Source: Thermoplasmata archaeon (GTDB lineage Archaea > Thermoplasmatota > Thermoplasmata > Halarchaeoplasmatales > Halarchaeoplasmataceae). Taken from it: 49,190 bases of DNA. Below the pieces are notes generated by a model. It ran no database searches, was not told the origin of the DNA, and saw only the letters and a list, made by a program, of their open reading frames with translations. Location of the stretch: assembly GCA_019594025.1 (NCBI GenBank), contig JAFDUB010000001.1, positions 1 to 49,190 on the forward strand, read 5' to 3'. A program made the translations under genes and the position numbers. Positions 8,361 through 17,262 of this stretch are shown piece after piece. Position 1 is the stretch's first letter, and every line of letters begins with the position of its first letter.

Positions 8361-9054
8361 CTCCTCCCAGCAAAGTTCCGTCCAGCAGGTATACGTTTTC
8401 TTCTCTAACAGTAATATCTCTGAAAAAGGGCCCTAGATAACCATCCTCATTGATACTAATCCCTCCCAGCAACGGGTTAAAATTGGGCATAACAACTGCT
8501 TCTCTCTCTATTTCATCCAACGTATACTTGATTCTAACCCAGCACGCAAGTTTGTTTCGCTGTCCCAAGTTATCCACCAAGGTCACTGAAGGATGGCTGT
8601 GTGCCACAACTAGAATATCCGAATCAAGCACTTCATCTCTGGGCCTGGCGTGGCCGTGGAAGTAACCTACACCATCCCTGCGGTATCCTCTGGAATCGTG
8701 CACTTCAACATCCATGGGAAGATAGTTCTCTATACCGCCGTCATGGTTTCCCACGACCAGATGTATTTCGTCAACTGCCTTCAACCATTCATCTATCGCC
8801 CGTGGTATCTCATCGTACTCCTGCCAGGAAGCCTTTGGAATGTTGTGCTTCAAATCTCCGTTGATGATCAAGCAATCTACCTTATGCTGAACCAGCATTT
8901 CTTTGATTTTGCTAACCATCTGAGGGGTTCTAGTGGTGATGTAGATTCCCTTTTTCTCCAACTCCCTCTCATATCCTATGTGAAGGTCACAAACCACAAG
9001 GGTTGACCCTTTGAGCAGTGCCCGTTGGTTCCACAGAGGTTGAGGAAATTCCAT
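8329..9054 (-). CDS. Metallophosphoesterase (archaeal Icc/MJ0037-like)
   Basis: A calcineurin-like phosphoesterase with all five metal and phosphate motifs in order: DLHIGYE, GDLKHN, GNHDGG, HGHARP and AHSHPSV. The family includes nucleases and phosphodiesterases and the substrate cannot be read from sequence. I choose the ATG at 9054 (MEFPQPLW, 241 aa), which avoids overlap with glnA. An in-frame ATG at 9075 would add seven residues and overlap glnA by 14 nt. It follows glnA closely and may be co-transcribed. The 3' end overlaps the DUF2148 gene by 32 bp. Confidence 0.87.
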   Translation of the reverse strand: MEFPQPLWNQRALLKGSTLVVCDLHIGYERELEKKGIYITTRTPQMVSKIKEMLVQHKVDCLIINGDLKHNIPKASWQEYDEIPRAIDEWLKAVDEIHLVVGNHDGGIENYLPMDVEVHDSRGYRRDGVGYFHGHARPRDEVLDSDILVVAHSHPSVTLVDNLGQRNKLACWVRIKYTLDEIEREAVVMPNFNPLLGGISINEDGYLGPFFRDITVREENVYLLDGTLLGGVSSKADSRRG

Positions 9055-9061
9055 GCTTATA

Positions 9062-10399
9062 TCATAGAGTAGCAAGGTATTTCTTTATTTCCCAGTCCGT
9101 AACCTGCTGCCTGTATTGATCCCAATCCTCTTTTTTTACATGAAGGAAGTGTTTATGGACGTGCTCACCCAATACATCCTTCATAAAATCACTCTCTTCG
9201 ATGTATGAAATCGCGTGACCAAGGTTCGCTGGAAGTGATTGTATTCTCCGATCCTCTCTCTCTTTGGGACTCATGGAGAATATATCGTCCTCCACCGGTT
9301 CAGGAGGTTGGATCTTATTCTCGATACCATCCAATCCGGATGCAAGCAGTACCGCGAACTGCAGATAAGGATTACCGGCGGGATCTGGATTTCTGACCTC
9401 TAACCTGGTGGCTTTACCCCTACCGGCGGGAACTCTAGCTAGTACGCTGCGGTTAAGGTGGGCCCATGAAACATATACCGGTGCCTCGTAACCAGGCACT
9501 AATCGTTTGTAGGAATTTACCCAAGAAGCAAGTATACCGCACACCTCCCTTGCATGTTCCAATATTCCTCCAGTGTAGTACTTCATCGTCTGGCTGAGTC
9601 CATCTGGACCCTCCGGGTCGTAGAATATGTTCTTACCACTCTCATCCATGAAACTTTGATGTATGTGCATCCCTGTACCGTTGACACCGGTGATGGGTTT
9701 GGGCATGAATGTCGCGTGTAGTGAATTCAGCTTGGCCACCGTCTTGATGCAGTGTTTGAGTGTTAGAATTTTATCGGCCATACGGATAGCGTCTCCGTAA
9801 CGCAGGTCGATCTCATGCTGTCCCGCGGACACCTCATGATGGGAGGCCTCGACCTCAAATTCCATATCCTCGAAGTATAAACTACATTCTTTTCGCACCT
9901 TTTCCGTCCTATCTAGAGGCATAAGGTCAAAGTATCCACCACTATCATCAGGGATGTTGGTTGGGTCCCCGTTTTCATCATGTCTGAACAAAAAGAATTC
10001 GAACTCAGGACCTACATTGAAATGATATCCCATATCCTTAGCACGATCGATAGTTTTTTTCAACAGATACCTAGGGTCACCCTCGAATCGGTTGCCATCG
10101 GAATCGTATATATCACAGATCATGCTTCCTGTTTTTATGGAGTTATCACTCCATGGATAGATAAGAAAAGTGCTCAGATCTGGATAAGCCCTCAGATCAG
10201 ATTCATCTATTGTTGCGTAGCCAAGTATCGACGAACCATCAAAAAGGATACCATCTTCTATGGCATGGGGTAGATGGGTAGCCGGTATAGAAACGGTTTT
10301 TACCATCCCCTGTATATCCATAAACTGCAGCTCCACGAACTTAACGTTTTCCTCTTTTATACGGGCAATAACGTCCTGTGTTAGCCTTTCTCTCTGCAT
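9062..10399 (-). CDS. glnA: Glutamine synthetase, type I
   Basis: The enzyme makes glutamine from glutamate, ammonia and ATP, the main entry of nitrogen into metabolism. The 445-residue length is that of the shorter GSI-alpha form. Motifs include FDGSSILGYA, EFEFFLFR, the catalytic-face EVSAGQHEIDLR, and RNPDPAGNPYLQFAV. The NLYDLP adenylylation loop of GSI-beta is absent (this region reads FSMSPKERED), so control by adenylylation is unlikely. No Shine-Dalgarno is seen. A TATA element centred about 25 bp upstream of the ATG suggests a leaderless mRNA, and a perfect palindrome covers that TATA box. Confidence 0.98.
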   Translation of the reverse strand: MQRERLTQDVIARIKEENVKFVELQFMDIQGMVKTVSIPATHLPHAIEDGILFDGSSILGYATIDESDLRAYPDLSTFLIYPWSDNSIKTGSMICDIYDSDGNRFEGDPRYLLKKTIDRAKDMGYHFNVGPEFEFFLFRHDENGDPTNIPDDSGGYFDLMPLDRTEKVRKECSLYFEDMEFEVEASHHEVSAGQHEIDLRYGDAIRMADKILTLKHCIKTVAKLNSLHATFMPKPITGVNGTGMHIHQSFMDESGKNIFYDPEGPDGLSQTMKYYTGGILEHAREVCGILASWVNSYKRLVPGYEAPVYVSWAHLNRSVLARVPAGRGKATRLEVRNPDPAGNPYLQFAVLLASGLDGIENKIQPPEPVEDDIFSMSPKEREDRRIQSLPANLGHAISYIEESDFMKDVLGEHVHKHFLHVKKEDWDQYRQQVTDWEIKKYLATL

Positions 10400-10415
10400 A
10401 GCCGCAATTATTTTT

Positions 10416-10432
10416 CATGCTTTTTAAGCATG
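10416..10432 (-). promoter_or_regulatory. Perfect palindrome on the glnA TATA box
   Basis: CATGCTT-TTT-AAGCATG: two 7-bp arms around a 3-bp centre. The centre coincides with the TATA-like core (CTTAAAAAG on the minus strand), about 25 bp before the glnA ATG. A protein bound here would compete directly with TBP. It does not match the GGAA-N6-TTCC operator of methanogen NrpR. The divergent rubredoxin start is about 70 bp away on the other side. Confidence 0.55.
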
Positions 10433-10499
10433 TCGGCTCGGAAAGACAAATATACGATAAAGGCCGTTATGTTTAGTAAAAGAAAAAAGGTGATACCAT

Positions 10500-10658
10500 A
10501 TGGACAAATACTGCTGCGATGTATGCTCTTATGTTTACGACCCTGAAAGAGGGGACATAGTCGGATCCATCGATAAAGGAACCTCATTCGAAGATCTGCC
10601 AGAGGGATGGAAGTGCCCGGTTTGCGGTGCTATATGTGAAGAATTTACAAAGGATTGA
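10500..10658 (+). CDS. Rubredoxin
   Basis: A 52-residue iron-cysteine electron carrier. The two CxxC knuckles are CDVC at residues 6-9 and CPVC at residues 39-42, with the rubredoxin hallmarks YVYDPERGD and LPEGWKCPVCGA. Two extra cysteines (5 and 46) are present. The start is fixed by AAGGTGATACC just before the ATG. It lies 6 nt upstream of the flavo-diiron protein gene, which it very probably supplies with electrons for oxygen or NO reduction. Confidence 0.94.
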   Translation: MDKYCCDVCSYVYDPERGDIVGSIDKGTSFEDLPEGWKCPVCGAICEEFTKD

Positions 10659-10664
10659 AACACA

Positions 10665-11828
10665 ATGTCTGTGAGAAAGCTAAAAGAAGGAGTTTACGAA
10701 GTAGGTGCTGTAGATTGGGACAGAGAAATCTTCGACGAACTAATACCTCTACCGGACGGTACAAGCTACAACGCCTATCTAATTCAGGGCAGCGAAAAGG
10801 TCGCTCTATTAGACACTGTAGATCCAACAAAGGAATCGGTGCTGATGAGAAATTTAGAGTCCCTGGATATCGACCATATCGATTACGTGATATCACATCA
10901 CGCCGAGCAGGACCATTCCGGTTCTATACCGGCCATCCTAGAAAGATTTCCAGACGCCAAAGTTGTTACCAACGCCAAATGTAAGGGCATGTTGATTGAT
11001 CACCTGCACATCCCCGAGGGTAAATTCACAGAGGTGGAGGACGGTTCAGAAATATCTTTGGGAGATAAAACACTGCGTTTCGTTTTAACACCCTGGGTAC
11101 ATTGGCCGGAAACCATGTGTACCTATTTACCGGAAATGAAGATAATTTTCACCTGCGATTTCTTCGGCTCCCACCTAGCTACCAGCGACCTTTTTGTAAG
11201 GGACAAAAGAAAAACATACCTGGCCGCCAAACGATATTACGCTGAAATAATGATGCCGTTCAGAAGATTAATCAAAGGGCATCTGAAAAAATTGGACGAG
11301 CTTGAGTTCGATATCATAGCCACCAGCCACGGGCCGATATACGATGAACCAGAATTCATAATCGACGCTTACAAAGATTGGGTATCCGACGAAGTTAAAA
11401 ACGAAGTTATCGTCCCCTACGTATCCATGCACGGCAGCACCGAAGTGATGGTTAACCATCTAGTCGATACGTTAATGGAGAAGGGTATAAAGGTCACACC
11501 TTATAACCTTACCACAACCAACCTTGGAGAGCTGGCGATGTCTACAGTAGACGCTTCTACTATCGTTTTAGGAACACCGACGGTTTTAACCGGCCCCCAT
11601 CCTAAAGCCTTCTACGCGGCATACCTCGTCAACGCTCTCCGCCCTAAAACCAAATATGTATCTCTAATCGGTTCCTATGGATGGGGTGGAAGGATGCCCG
11701 AGATGATAAAGGACACCCTAAAAAATCTCGACGCAAAGATGATAGATCCAGTCATTGTAAAAGGCCTACCGTCCCAGGAGGACCTAAAAGAAATAGAAAG
11801 GCTGGCGGAAGACATTATGGAAGCATAG
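10665..11828 (+). CDS. A-type flavo-diiron protein (oxygen/NO reductase, FprA-like)
   Basis: The enzyme reduces O2 to water, or NO to N2O, and protects anaerobes. The N-terminal metallo-beta-lactamase-like domain carries the diiron ligands H79-x-E81-x-D83-H84 (SHHAEQDHSG), then the CDFFGSHLA and TSHGPIYD segments. The C-terminal flavodoxin domain starts near residue 247 with the FMN loop VSMHGSTEVM. Length 387 is typical of the two-domain A type. The electron donor could be the adjacent rubredoxin, or F420H2 as in methanogen FprA; sequence alone does not decide. The pair indicates an anaerobic or microaerobic life. Confidence 0.94.
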   Translation: MSVRKLKEGVYEVGAVDWDREIFDELIPLPDGTSYNAYLIQGSEKVALLDTVDPTKESVLMRNLESLDIDHIDYVISHHAEQDHSGSIPAILERFPDAKVVTNAKCKGMLIDHLHIPEGKFTEVEDGSEISLGDKTLRFVLTPWVHWPETMCTYLPEMKIIFTCDFFGSHLATSDLFVRDKRKTYLAAKRYYAEIMMPFRRLIKGHLKKLDELEFDIIATSHGPIYDEPEFIIDAYKDWVSDEVKNEVIVPYVSMHGSTEVMVNHLVDTLMEKGIKVTPYNLTTTNLGELAMSTVDASTIVLGTPTVLTGPHPKAFYAAYLVNALRPKTKYVSLIGSYGWGGRMPEMIKDTLKNLDAKMIDPVIVKGLPSQEDLKEIERLAEDIMEA

Positions 11829-11829
11829 C

Positions 11830-14800
11830 TCAAAGGTCGTCTATCAACTTCTCAGCCCGTTCACTCCAGGGATTCATCCCCATCTCCTCGAATTTATCCT
11901 TTGCAATGGATAGATTTCTTATTCCCATCTCAATATCATTTGCTTCAAGGTGGGTTTTGCCTAATTCGTAATATGCTCTAGCTAACTCAATCTCTTTATT
12001 TGATTTTTCAAGGGTCTCTACCACTTGATTCAACTCTTTTAAACTCCTTTCCAGGTCTCCTTCTTCCCTAAACGCCGTGCCGCTTATTCTCATACACACC
12101 ATCTCTCCTAAGGTGGTGCCTACTTCTCTTGAAATTCTCAAACCTTCGTCTATTCTTTTACGAGCTTTTTTTAAGTCTCCACTTTTTATAAACAACTCCC
12201 CCAAGTATCCACAGATTTCGATGTTTTCATATTTCTCACCGATTTTTTTGTGGAAATCATAGCTTTTTTCGTAAAGTCGAATAGCTTCATCGATCTCCCC
12301 CCGCTCCTTTTTTATCTCCCCCTGAAGGCTGTTCACCATAGCGACACCTTTCATATCTCCGATCTCATTCAATAAGTCCGATGCCTGGTTTACGTACTCC
12401 TCAGCCTGTTTCAGTTCTCCTTTCAATATATGCACGTTACTCATGAATCCAAGTGACATGGCCCACCCCTGTTTATCTCCCATCTCCTTACGTAGGGACA
12501 GACCTTTTGTTTGATACTCGATGGCTTGGTCTAGATCTCCCATGTCTAAATGTACGATACCAAGATTGTTGGTAGCCATGGCCATTCCCCTTTTATCACC
12601 TATACTTTTAAAGATCTTTAAAGCACGATCAAAATTTTCCTCAGCCTCTGTAAGCTCGTCGTTCATATATTGAAGTGTACCAAGGTTTGCCAATATGGCC
12701 GCCATGCCGCCTTTATCTCCGATATCCTTTTCAATTTCCAAACATCTTTTGTAAGTGTCAAGTGCTTTGTTGATTTCTCCTCTACATTTATAAACAACAC
12801 CGATGTTATTCAGAGACTTCGCTATACTTCTTTTATCCCCTATTTTTTCACGTATCTTCAGAGCCTCTTTTAAGTATTTATTAGCTTCCTCGTACTTTCC
12901 TTTATGAATCATCAAAGTACCTAAGTTATGATTTGAATTACTCTGCAGTTTTTCATCGCAGAAATCTTTAGATAACTCCTTCTCCTTCTCAAACATCTCT
13001 CCAGCCCCTTCAAAATCACCCTTTTGCATTAAGGTCCAGCCCTTCACTTCGTACAATCTGCAGGTTTCTACAGGATCTTCGTCGTATGTTTTAAGTGCCC
13101 TATCCACCAGTTCCTCCGCCTTTTCAAAATCGCCCTGGGTCTCCCATGTTCTAGCTATCTTCCGGTACATTCTTTGTATTCTTGACGTGTCATCCGTTTC
13201 TTCAACTATTCTTTCGTAATGCTCCCTGGAGGAAGATAGGTTACCCAAGAGTGAATTTACATCGCCCAAATTCTCTAGTAGTTTGAATCCGATGTCGCCT
13301 TTCTCTTTATCCCATAAATCCAGGGCCTCTTGGTACATCTTCAAGGCATCTTCCTGTGCATACACCTCCTCGGCACGTTTTCCGGCTTTATAATAATAGG
13401 AGATTGCCTTATCGGTGTTCCCGGCATTCTCAAAGTGGTTGGATAAATCAGAATAGTAATCCACTAAGTTGTTTTTATGAAGCTCTTCAATCTTTTCAGC
13501 GACTGTTTTATGCAGCCTTTTTTTCTTTATATCCGGTATGCTGTTGTATGCTGCTAGATGCACTAATGCATGGGTAAAGGCAAACATTTCTTCCTCAGGC
13601 AGTTCTTTCCATAAGTTCGTACCGAGCAGGACGTCTATATGATCAAAGGCGTCTAACTCTTCCATACCACATGTGTTCAACAATAGATCAAAGGGTATTT
13701 CCTCTCCAATTACACATCCCAGATGTAGAATTCTCCGAGTATCATCGGACAGCTGATCAAAACGTCTTTCTATGATGTTGATTATTATATTAGGTATGTT
13801 TATTGCTTTCGGGTCGTCGGGATAACGATTTTTTTTAGGGTCCAAATTACCTTCCTCCATTAGTCTTTTTATACATTCTTTAATGAAAAGCGGATTTCCC
13901 TCGGAAAGGTCATGAAGTAATTTCACAAAATCCGTTGGCACACTCGATACTCCCAACATTGCGGTTATTATCTTTTTCGTGTGTTTCCACTTTAACGGTT
14001 TTAATTCCAGCTCGTTGTAAATCCTCTCCCTTCTCATCCTTTGGCGTACCTCTTTTAATAAATCGTTCATCTTTACATCCCGAGGTCGGAAGGCACCAAT
14101 CACCAGCACTTTGGAATCCAATAGGTTCTCTGAAAGGTAATGCGTAAGCTGAAGAGTTGCCGCATCCGCCCATTGAATATCATCCAAGAATATGAGCAGT
14201 GGCTTCTTTTTAGCGAGGATACGTATATCCTCGGCAATCTCGAAAAAAGTCGCTCTCCTTTGATAATCGAACATCTTTTTATCTTCCGCACGGGGTCCGG
14301 ACTTGCCTGGATATATGGATGTAAGTTGAAAATGAGTATCCTTGTTTTTTGTGAATTCCTCGAAGGCCTTTTTAAAAGGTAGATATGGGTCCGAACTTTC
14401 AAAGTATGCTTTACCTGAAAGGAACACGAATCCTTTCTTTTTGGAATACTTTTTAAATTCTGATATCAAGCGTGTTTTTCCTATCCCTGAGTCACCAACT
14501 ACGAAAAGGACCATTCCTCCCTCTTCCTCCACCTCCTTCAAGGTTCGTTTGAGAAAATTCATCTCCTTTTTTCGATCGATGAATATATCCTCCTCTATAT
14601 CATCAACTTTAGTCAGGTCCAGGACTCCCTCGTCGTTTACTCTTGAAAGAGAGGTTAGAAGGGGATTGTCGCCCTTTATATATTGGTCTATGTCTTTTAC
14701 CATGACTTCACTTTTACCTTCGGGAGTGAGAATTGTTATTTTTTTGCCGTTGAATTTTTTAATTAAATACTGTGCCTTCCGAACTCCTTTTGGAGTAAGA

Positions 14801-15036
14801 AAATACACCTTCCTCTTTCTTTTCATTCCCTTTACACGCTTGATATCCTCCTCTATAAGACCTGTTTCATCCTCTACAATCTTACGTATCTCCTGACTTA
14901 AATGCGGTCTGCTGACTCCGACCGCATCGGCGATACCCGGTTGAGATATCTCATAGGGCACCTCGATTTTAGACTTGAGTTTATAGTATGGATATAAGTG
15001 TATTAATATCCTCTCTTTAACTGTTGACGACACCAT
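11830..15036 (-). CDS. Winged-helix / AAA ATPase / TPR repeat regulator
   Basis: A large STAND/MalT-like signalling ATPase. From the start chosen here (MVSSTVKERI, 1068 aa) the order is a winged helix-turn-helix at about 5-85 (recognition helix near GVSRPHLSQEIRK), an AAA_16-type NTPase with Walker A GDSGIGKT at about 181-188 and Walker B LLIFLDDIQWAD near 280-291, and from about 530 to the end many TPR helical pairs, several with the repeated phrase GDKRG. Such proteins are thought to bind DNA or partners after sensing a ligand. The frame is open to 15123, but that extension is low-complexity, without domain similarity, and would reach the divergent dehydrogenase promoter. Target unknown. 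Confidence 0.9.
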   Translation of the reverse strand: MVSSTVKERILIHLYPYYKLKSKIEVPYEISQPGIADAVGVSRPHLSQEIRKIVEDETGLIEEDIKRVKGMKRKRKVYFLTPKGVRKAQYLIKKFNGKKITILTPEGKSEVMVKDIDQYIKGDNPLLTSLSRVNDEGVLDLTKVDDIEEDIFIDRKKEMNFLKRTLKEVEEEGGMVLFVVGDSGIGKTRLISEFKKYSKKKGFVFLSGKAYFESSDPYLPFKKAFEEFTKNKDTHFQLTSIYPGKSGPRAEDKKMFDYQRRATFFEIAEDIRILAKKKPLLIFLDDIQWADAATLQLTHYLSENLLDSKVLVIGAFRPRDVKMNDLLKEVRQRMRRERIYNELELKPLKWKHTKKIITAMLGVSSVPTDFVKLLHDLSEGNPLFIKECIKRLMEEGNLDPKKNRYPDDPKAINIPNIIINIIERRFDQLSDDTRRILHLGCVIGEEIPFDLLLNTCGMEELDAFDHIDVLLGTNLWKELPEEEMFAFTHALVHLAAYNSIPDIKKKRLHKTVAEKIEELHKNNLVDYYSDLSNHFENAGNTDKAISYYYKAGKRAEEVYAQEDALKMYQEALDLWDKEKGDIGFKLLENLGDVNSLLGNLSSSREHYERIVEETDDTSRIQRMYRKIARTWETQGDFEKAEELVDRALKTYDEDPVETCRLYEVKGWTLMQKGDFEGAGEMFEKEKELSKDFCDEKLQSNSNHNLGTLMIHKGKYEEANKYLKEALKIREKIGDKRSIAKSLNNIGVVYKCRGEINKALDTYKRCLEIEKDIGDKGGMAAILANLGTLQYMNDELTEAEENFDRALKIFKSIGDKRGMAMATNNLGIVHLDMGDLDQAIEYQTKGLSLRKEMGDKQGWAMSLGFMSNVHILKGELKQAEEYVNQASDLLNEIGDMKGVAMVNSLQGEIKKERGEIDEAIRLYEKSYDFHKKIGEKYENIEICGYLGELFIKSGDLKKARKRIDEGLRISREVGTTLGEMVCMRISGTAFREEGDLERSLKELNQVVETLEKSNKEIELARAYYELGKTHLEANDIEMGIRNLSIAKDKFEEMGMNPWSERAEKLIDDL

Positions 15037-15131
15037 GGGACAAAGGGGTAATCGTGTGGTGATAAGTAAATTTTTCCTCTGTTTCCCACCGAAAAGTAAT
15101 AACAATAGTGTTCTATAGTCCACATAGTGAT

Positions 15132-16115
15132 ATGATGGATGTATTCGTTACCAGACGCATACCCGAGTCAGGACTGAAAAAGATAACTCAAAAGTACGAT
15201 ACCTATGTCAGTCCTAAACCACGTAGGCTGACAAAGGAGGAGATAATAGAAGGTGTCAAAGGAAAGGATGCCCTGCTGTGTATATTGACAGACATTATAG
15301 ACGAAGAGATAATCGAGGCGGGGGAGGACCTAAAAGTCATCTCTAACTATGCGGTTGGGTACGACAATATCGATGTTGAAAGCGCTACCAAGAGGGGTAT
15401 TGCGGTAACCAATACACCCGGAGTACTCACAAACGCAACGGCCGAACTCGCATTCGCTTTAATCCTGGCGGTGGCTAGAAACATCACGTTAGGCGATAAG
15501 TTCGTCCGAGAGGATAGATTCGAGGGGTGGGACCCCACTTTATTGGTTGGTAGCGAATTAGCTGGTAACGTGATCGGTATAGTTGGCATGGGGAACATAG
15601 GCACAGCGGTGGCCCACAGAGCAAAGGCCTTCAACATGGATGTTATTTATTTCAACAGGAGCAGGGTGGATGAGGTAGAAAGAGAGATAGATGCAAAATT
15701 CGTTGATTTCGAAGAACTTTTAAAACGAGCCGACTTCGTATCACTCCACGTACCGCTTACCGAAGAGACCAAACACATGGTAAGTTGGAATGAACTAGAT
15801 ATGATGAAAGACACCGCTTACCTAATAAACACCGCCAGAGGCGAAGTCGTGGAGGAAAAAGCTCTTATCGAGGCTTTGAAAGGCGACAAGATCGCCGGGG
15901 CCGGAGTTGACGTTTTCGCGGACGAACCCTATGGAGCTAATCCGGGCTACTACGACCTGGATAATGTGGTTCTGGCACCCCACCTCGGCAGCGCATCTCA
16001 TAGGGCTAGGAACGGTATGGCGGAGATGGCGGCAGACAATCTCATCGCCGTGTTGGATGGTAAAATGCCGGAAAATATAGTTAATCCCGAGGTATTCGAA
16101 AATGGAGGATATTAA
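15132..16115 (+). CDS. D-2-hydroxyacid dehydrogenase (glyoxylate/hydroxypyruvate reductase-like)
   Basis: An NAD(P)-dependent reductase of 2-keto acids. The Rossmann loop is GIVGMGNIG and the catalytic triad is visible as Arg in NTARGEVV, Glu in FADEPY and His in APHLGSA. Length (327 aa from this start) fits single-module glyoxylate or hydroxypyruvate reductases; the C-terminal ACT domain of long phosphoglycerate dehydrogenases is absent. I start at 15132 (MMDVFVTRRIP); the frame also has an ATG at 15108 that would add eight unconserved residues. The stop is 1 nt before the aminotransferase GTG. The pair could act together on hydroxypyruvate/serine or glyoxylate/glycine; that is inference. 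Confidence 0.9.
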   Translation: MMDVFVTRRIPESGLKKITQKYDTYVSPKPRRLTKEEIIEGVKGKDALLCILTDIIDEEIIEAGEDLKVISNYAVGYDNIDVESATKRGIAVTNTPGVLTNATAELAFALILAVARNITLGDKFVREDRFEGWDPTLLVGSELAGNVIGIVGMGNIGTAVAHRAKAFNMDVIYFNRSRVDEVEREIDAKFVDFEELLKRADFVSLHVPLTEETKHMVSWNELDMMKDTAYLINTARGEVVEEKALIEALKGDKIAGAGVDVFADEPYGANPGYYDLDNVVLAPHLGSASHRARNGMAEMAADNLIAVLDGKMPENIVNPEVFENGGY

Positions 16116-16116
16116 T

Positions 16117-17247
16117 GTGATAAACAATCAAGTAAGGCGTATGAAACTCAGTGGAATCAGAAAGATGTTCAAGTTGGCAGACGAAACTACCATAAATCTT
16201 GGACTCGGACAGCCTGATTTTCAGCCACCGGAGGATGTGATAGAGGTGTATTGGAAGGCCATGCTGGATGGCAACAACTGTTATGGCTCTACCTATGGTT
16301 TTCCTGCGTTACGAGACGAGATAGCACATCATCAATCCAAATACAGGTCGGACTTAATCGGTGAGAATATAATGATAACCGTGGGCGCTACCCAGGCGTT
16401 AAGAATTGCACTGGAATCCACCGTGGATAAGGGAAATGAAGTTCTTTATCCCGAACCGGGATTCGTTCTTTACGCCCCTCAAATAAGGCTTACCGGTGCA
16501 AAACCGGTCCCCTATCCGGTCCACCAGAACAATGATTTTATTCCATCACTTGAGAAGCTGGAAGAGCTTCGCACATCTAAGACAAAAGCTATAATCGTGA
16601 ACTCCCCAGGTAACCCTACCGGCGGAGTGTTCGCCGAAAAGGCGGTTAAACAAATAACGGAATGGGCCAGAGAGAACGACATGCTGATAATATCTGACGA
16701 AGTCTATGAGATGATGGTATACGAGGGGAACCACGTTTCCTTCCTCGGAGACTACGATAACGTTATTTCCATCAATTCATTTTCAAAGACGTTCGCCATG
16801 ACTGGTTGGCGAATAGGTTTCATGGTCACCCAAAGTGACTGGATAGAGCAGATCGGAAAATTACATTATTATACCGTCGCATGCCCTCCCACGCCGCCTC
16901 AACACGCCATACTTTACGCACTAAAAGAGCGTCTGGATTTCGTTGAAAATATGACTCGTACATTCAAAAAAAGAAGAGACGTTATCGTCTCCCGGTTGAA
17001 CGATATTCCCGGAATCGATTGTATAACCCCAAAGGGTGCTTTCTATGCATTCCCCTCCATCGATCTAGGCATGTCCTCGGATAAGTTCGCGCTCATGCTC
17101 CTTGAAAAAGGTGTTTTGGCAACACCGGGCAACGCATTTGGACCGGCAGGCGAGGGTCATATACGATTCTCCTATGCCAATTCAACCGAGAATATCCATA
17201 AAGCCATGGACATAATCGAAGAGATGGTGGAAGGATTGGACATATAA
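16117..17247 (+). CDS. Class I/II pyridoxal-phosphate aminotransferase
   Basis: Fold-type I aminotransferase with the substrate-loop NSPGNPTGGV and the PLP lysine in SFSKTFAMTGWRIG. The C-terminal arginine that binds the substrate carboxylate lies in GHIRFSYANS. Length fits aspartate/aromatic-type enzymes; substrate is not resolvable by eye. I prefer the GTG at 16117, because GGAGG in the end of the preceding gene lies 7 to 8 nt upstream of it. An ATG at 16102 would overlap the dehydrogenase gene by 14 nt. It is clearly co-transcribed with that gene. Confidence 0.9.
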   Translation: MINNQVRRMKLSGIRKMFKLADETTINLGLGQPDFQPPEDVIEVYWKAMLDGNNCYGSTYGFPALRDEIAHHQSKYRSDLIGENIMITVGATQALRIALESTVDKGNEVLYPEPGFVLYAPQIRLTGAKPVPYPVHQNNDFIPSLEKLEELRTSKTKAIIVNSPGNPTGGVFAEKAVKQITEWARENDMLIISDEVYEMMVYEGNHVSFLGDYDNVISINSFSKTFAMTGWRIGFMVTQSDWIEQIGKLHYYTVACPPTPPQHAILYALKERLDFVENMTRTFKKRRDVIVSRLNDIPGIDCITPKGAFYAFPSIDLGMSSDKFALMLLEKGVLATPGNAFGPAGEGHIRFSYANSTENIHKAMDIIEEMVEGLDI

Positions 17248-17262
17248 ATTCAGTGATAGAAT

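Noticed and set aside
14342..14896. 184-codon open frame on the plus strand
   Set aside because: Antisense to the AAA domain of the large wHTH-AAA-TPR gene; composition is that of a reverse-frame shadow.
15037..15123. Longer start of the wHTH-AAA-TPR protein (29 extra residues)
   Set aside because: The extra residues are low-complexity and unlike relatives, and they would place the start inside the divergent dehydrogenase promoter.
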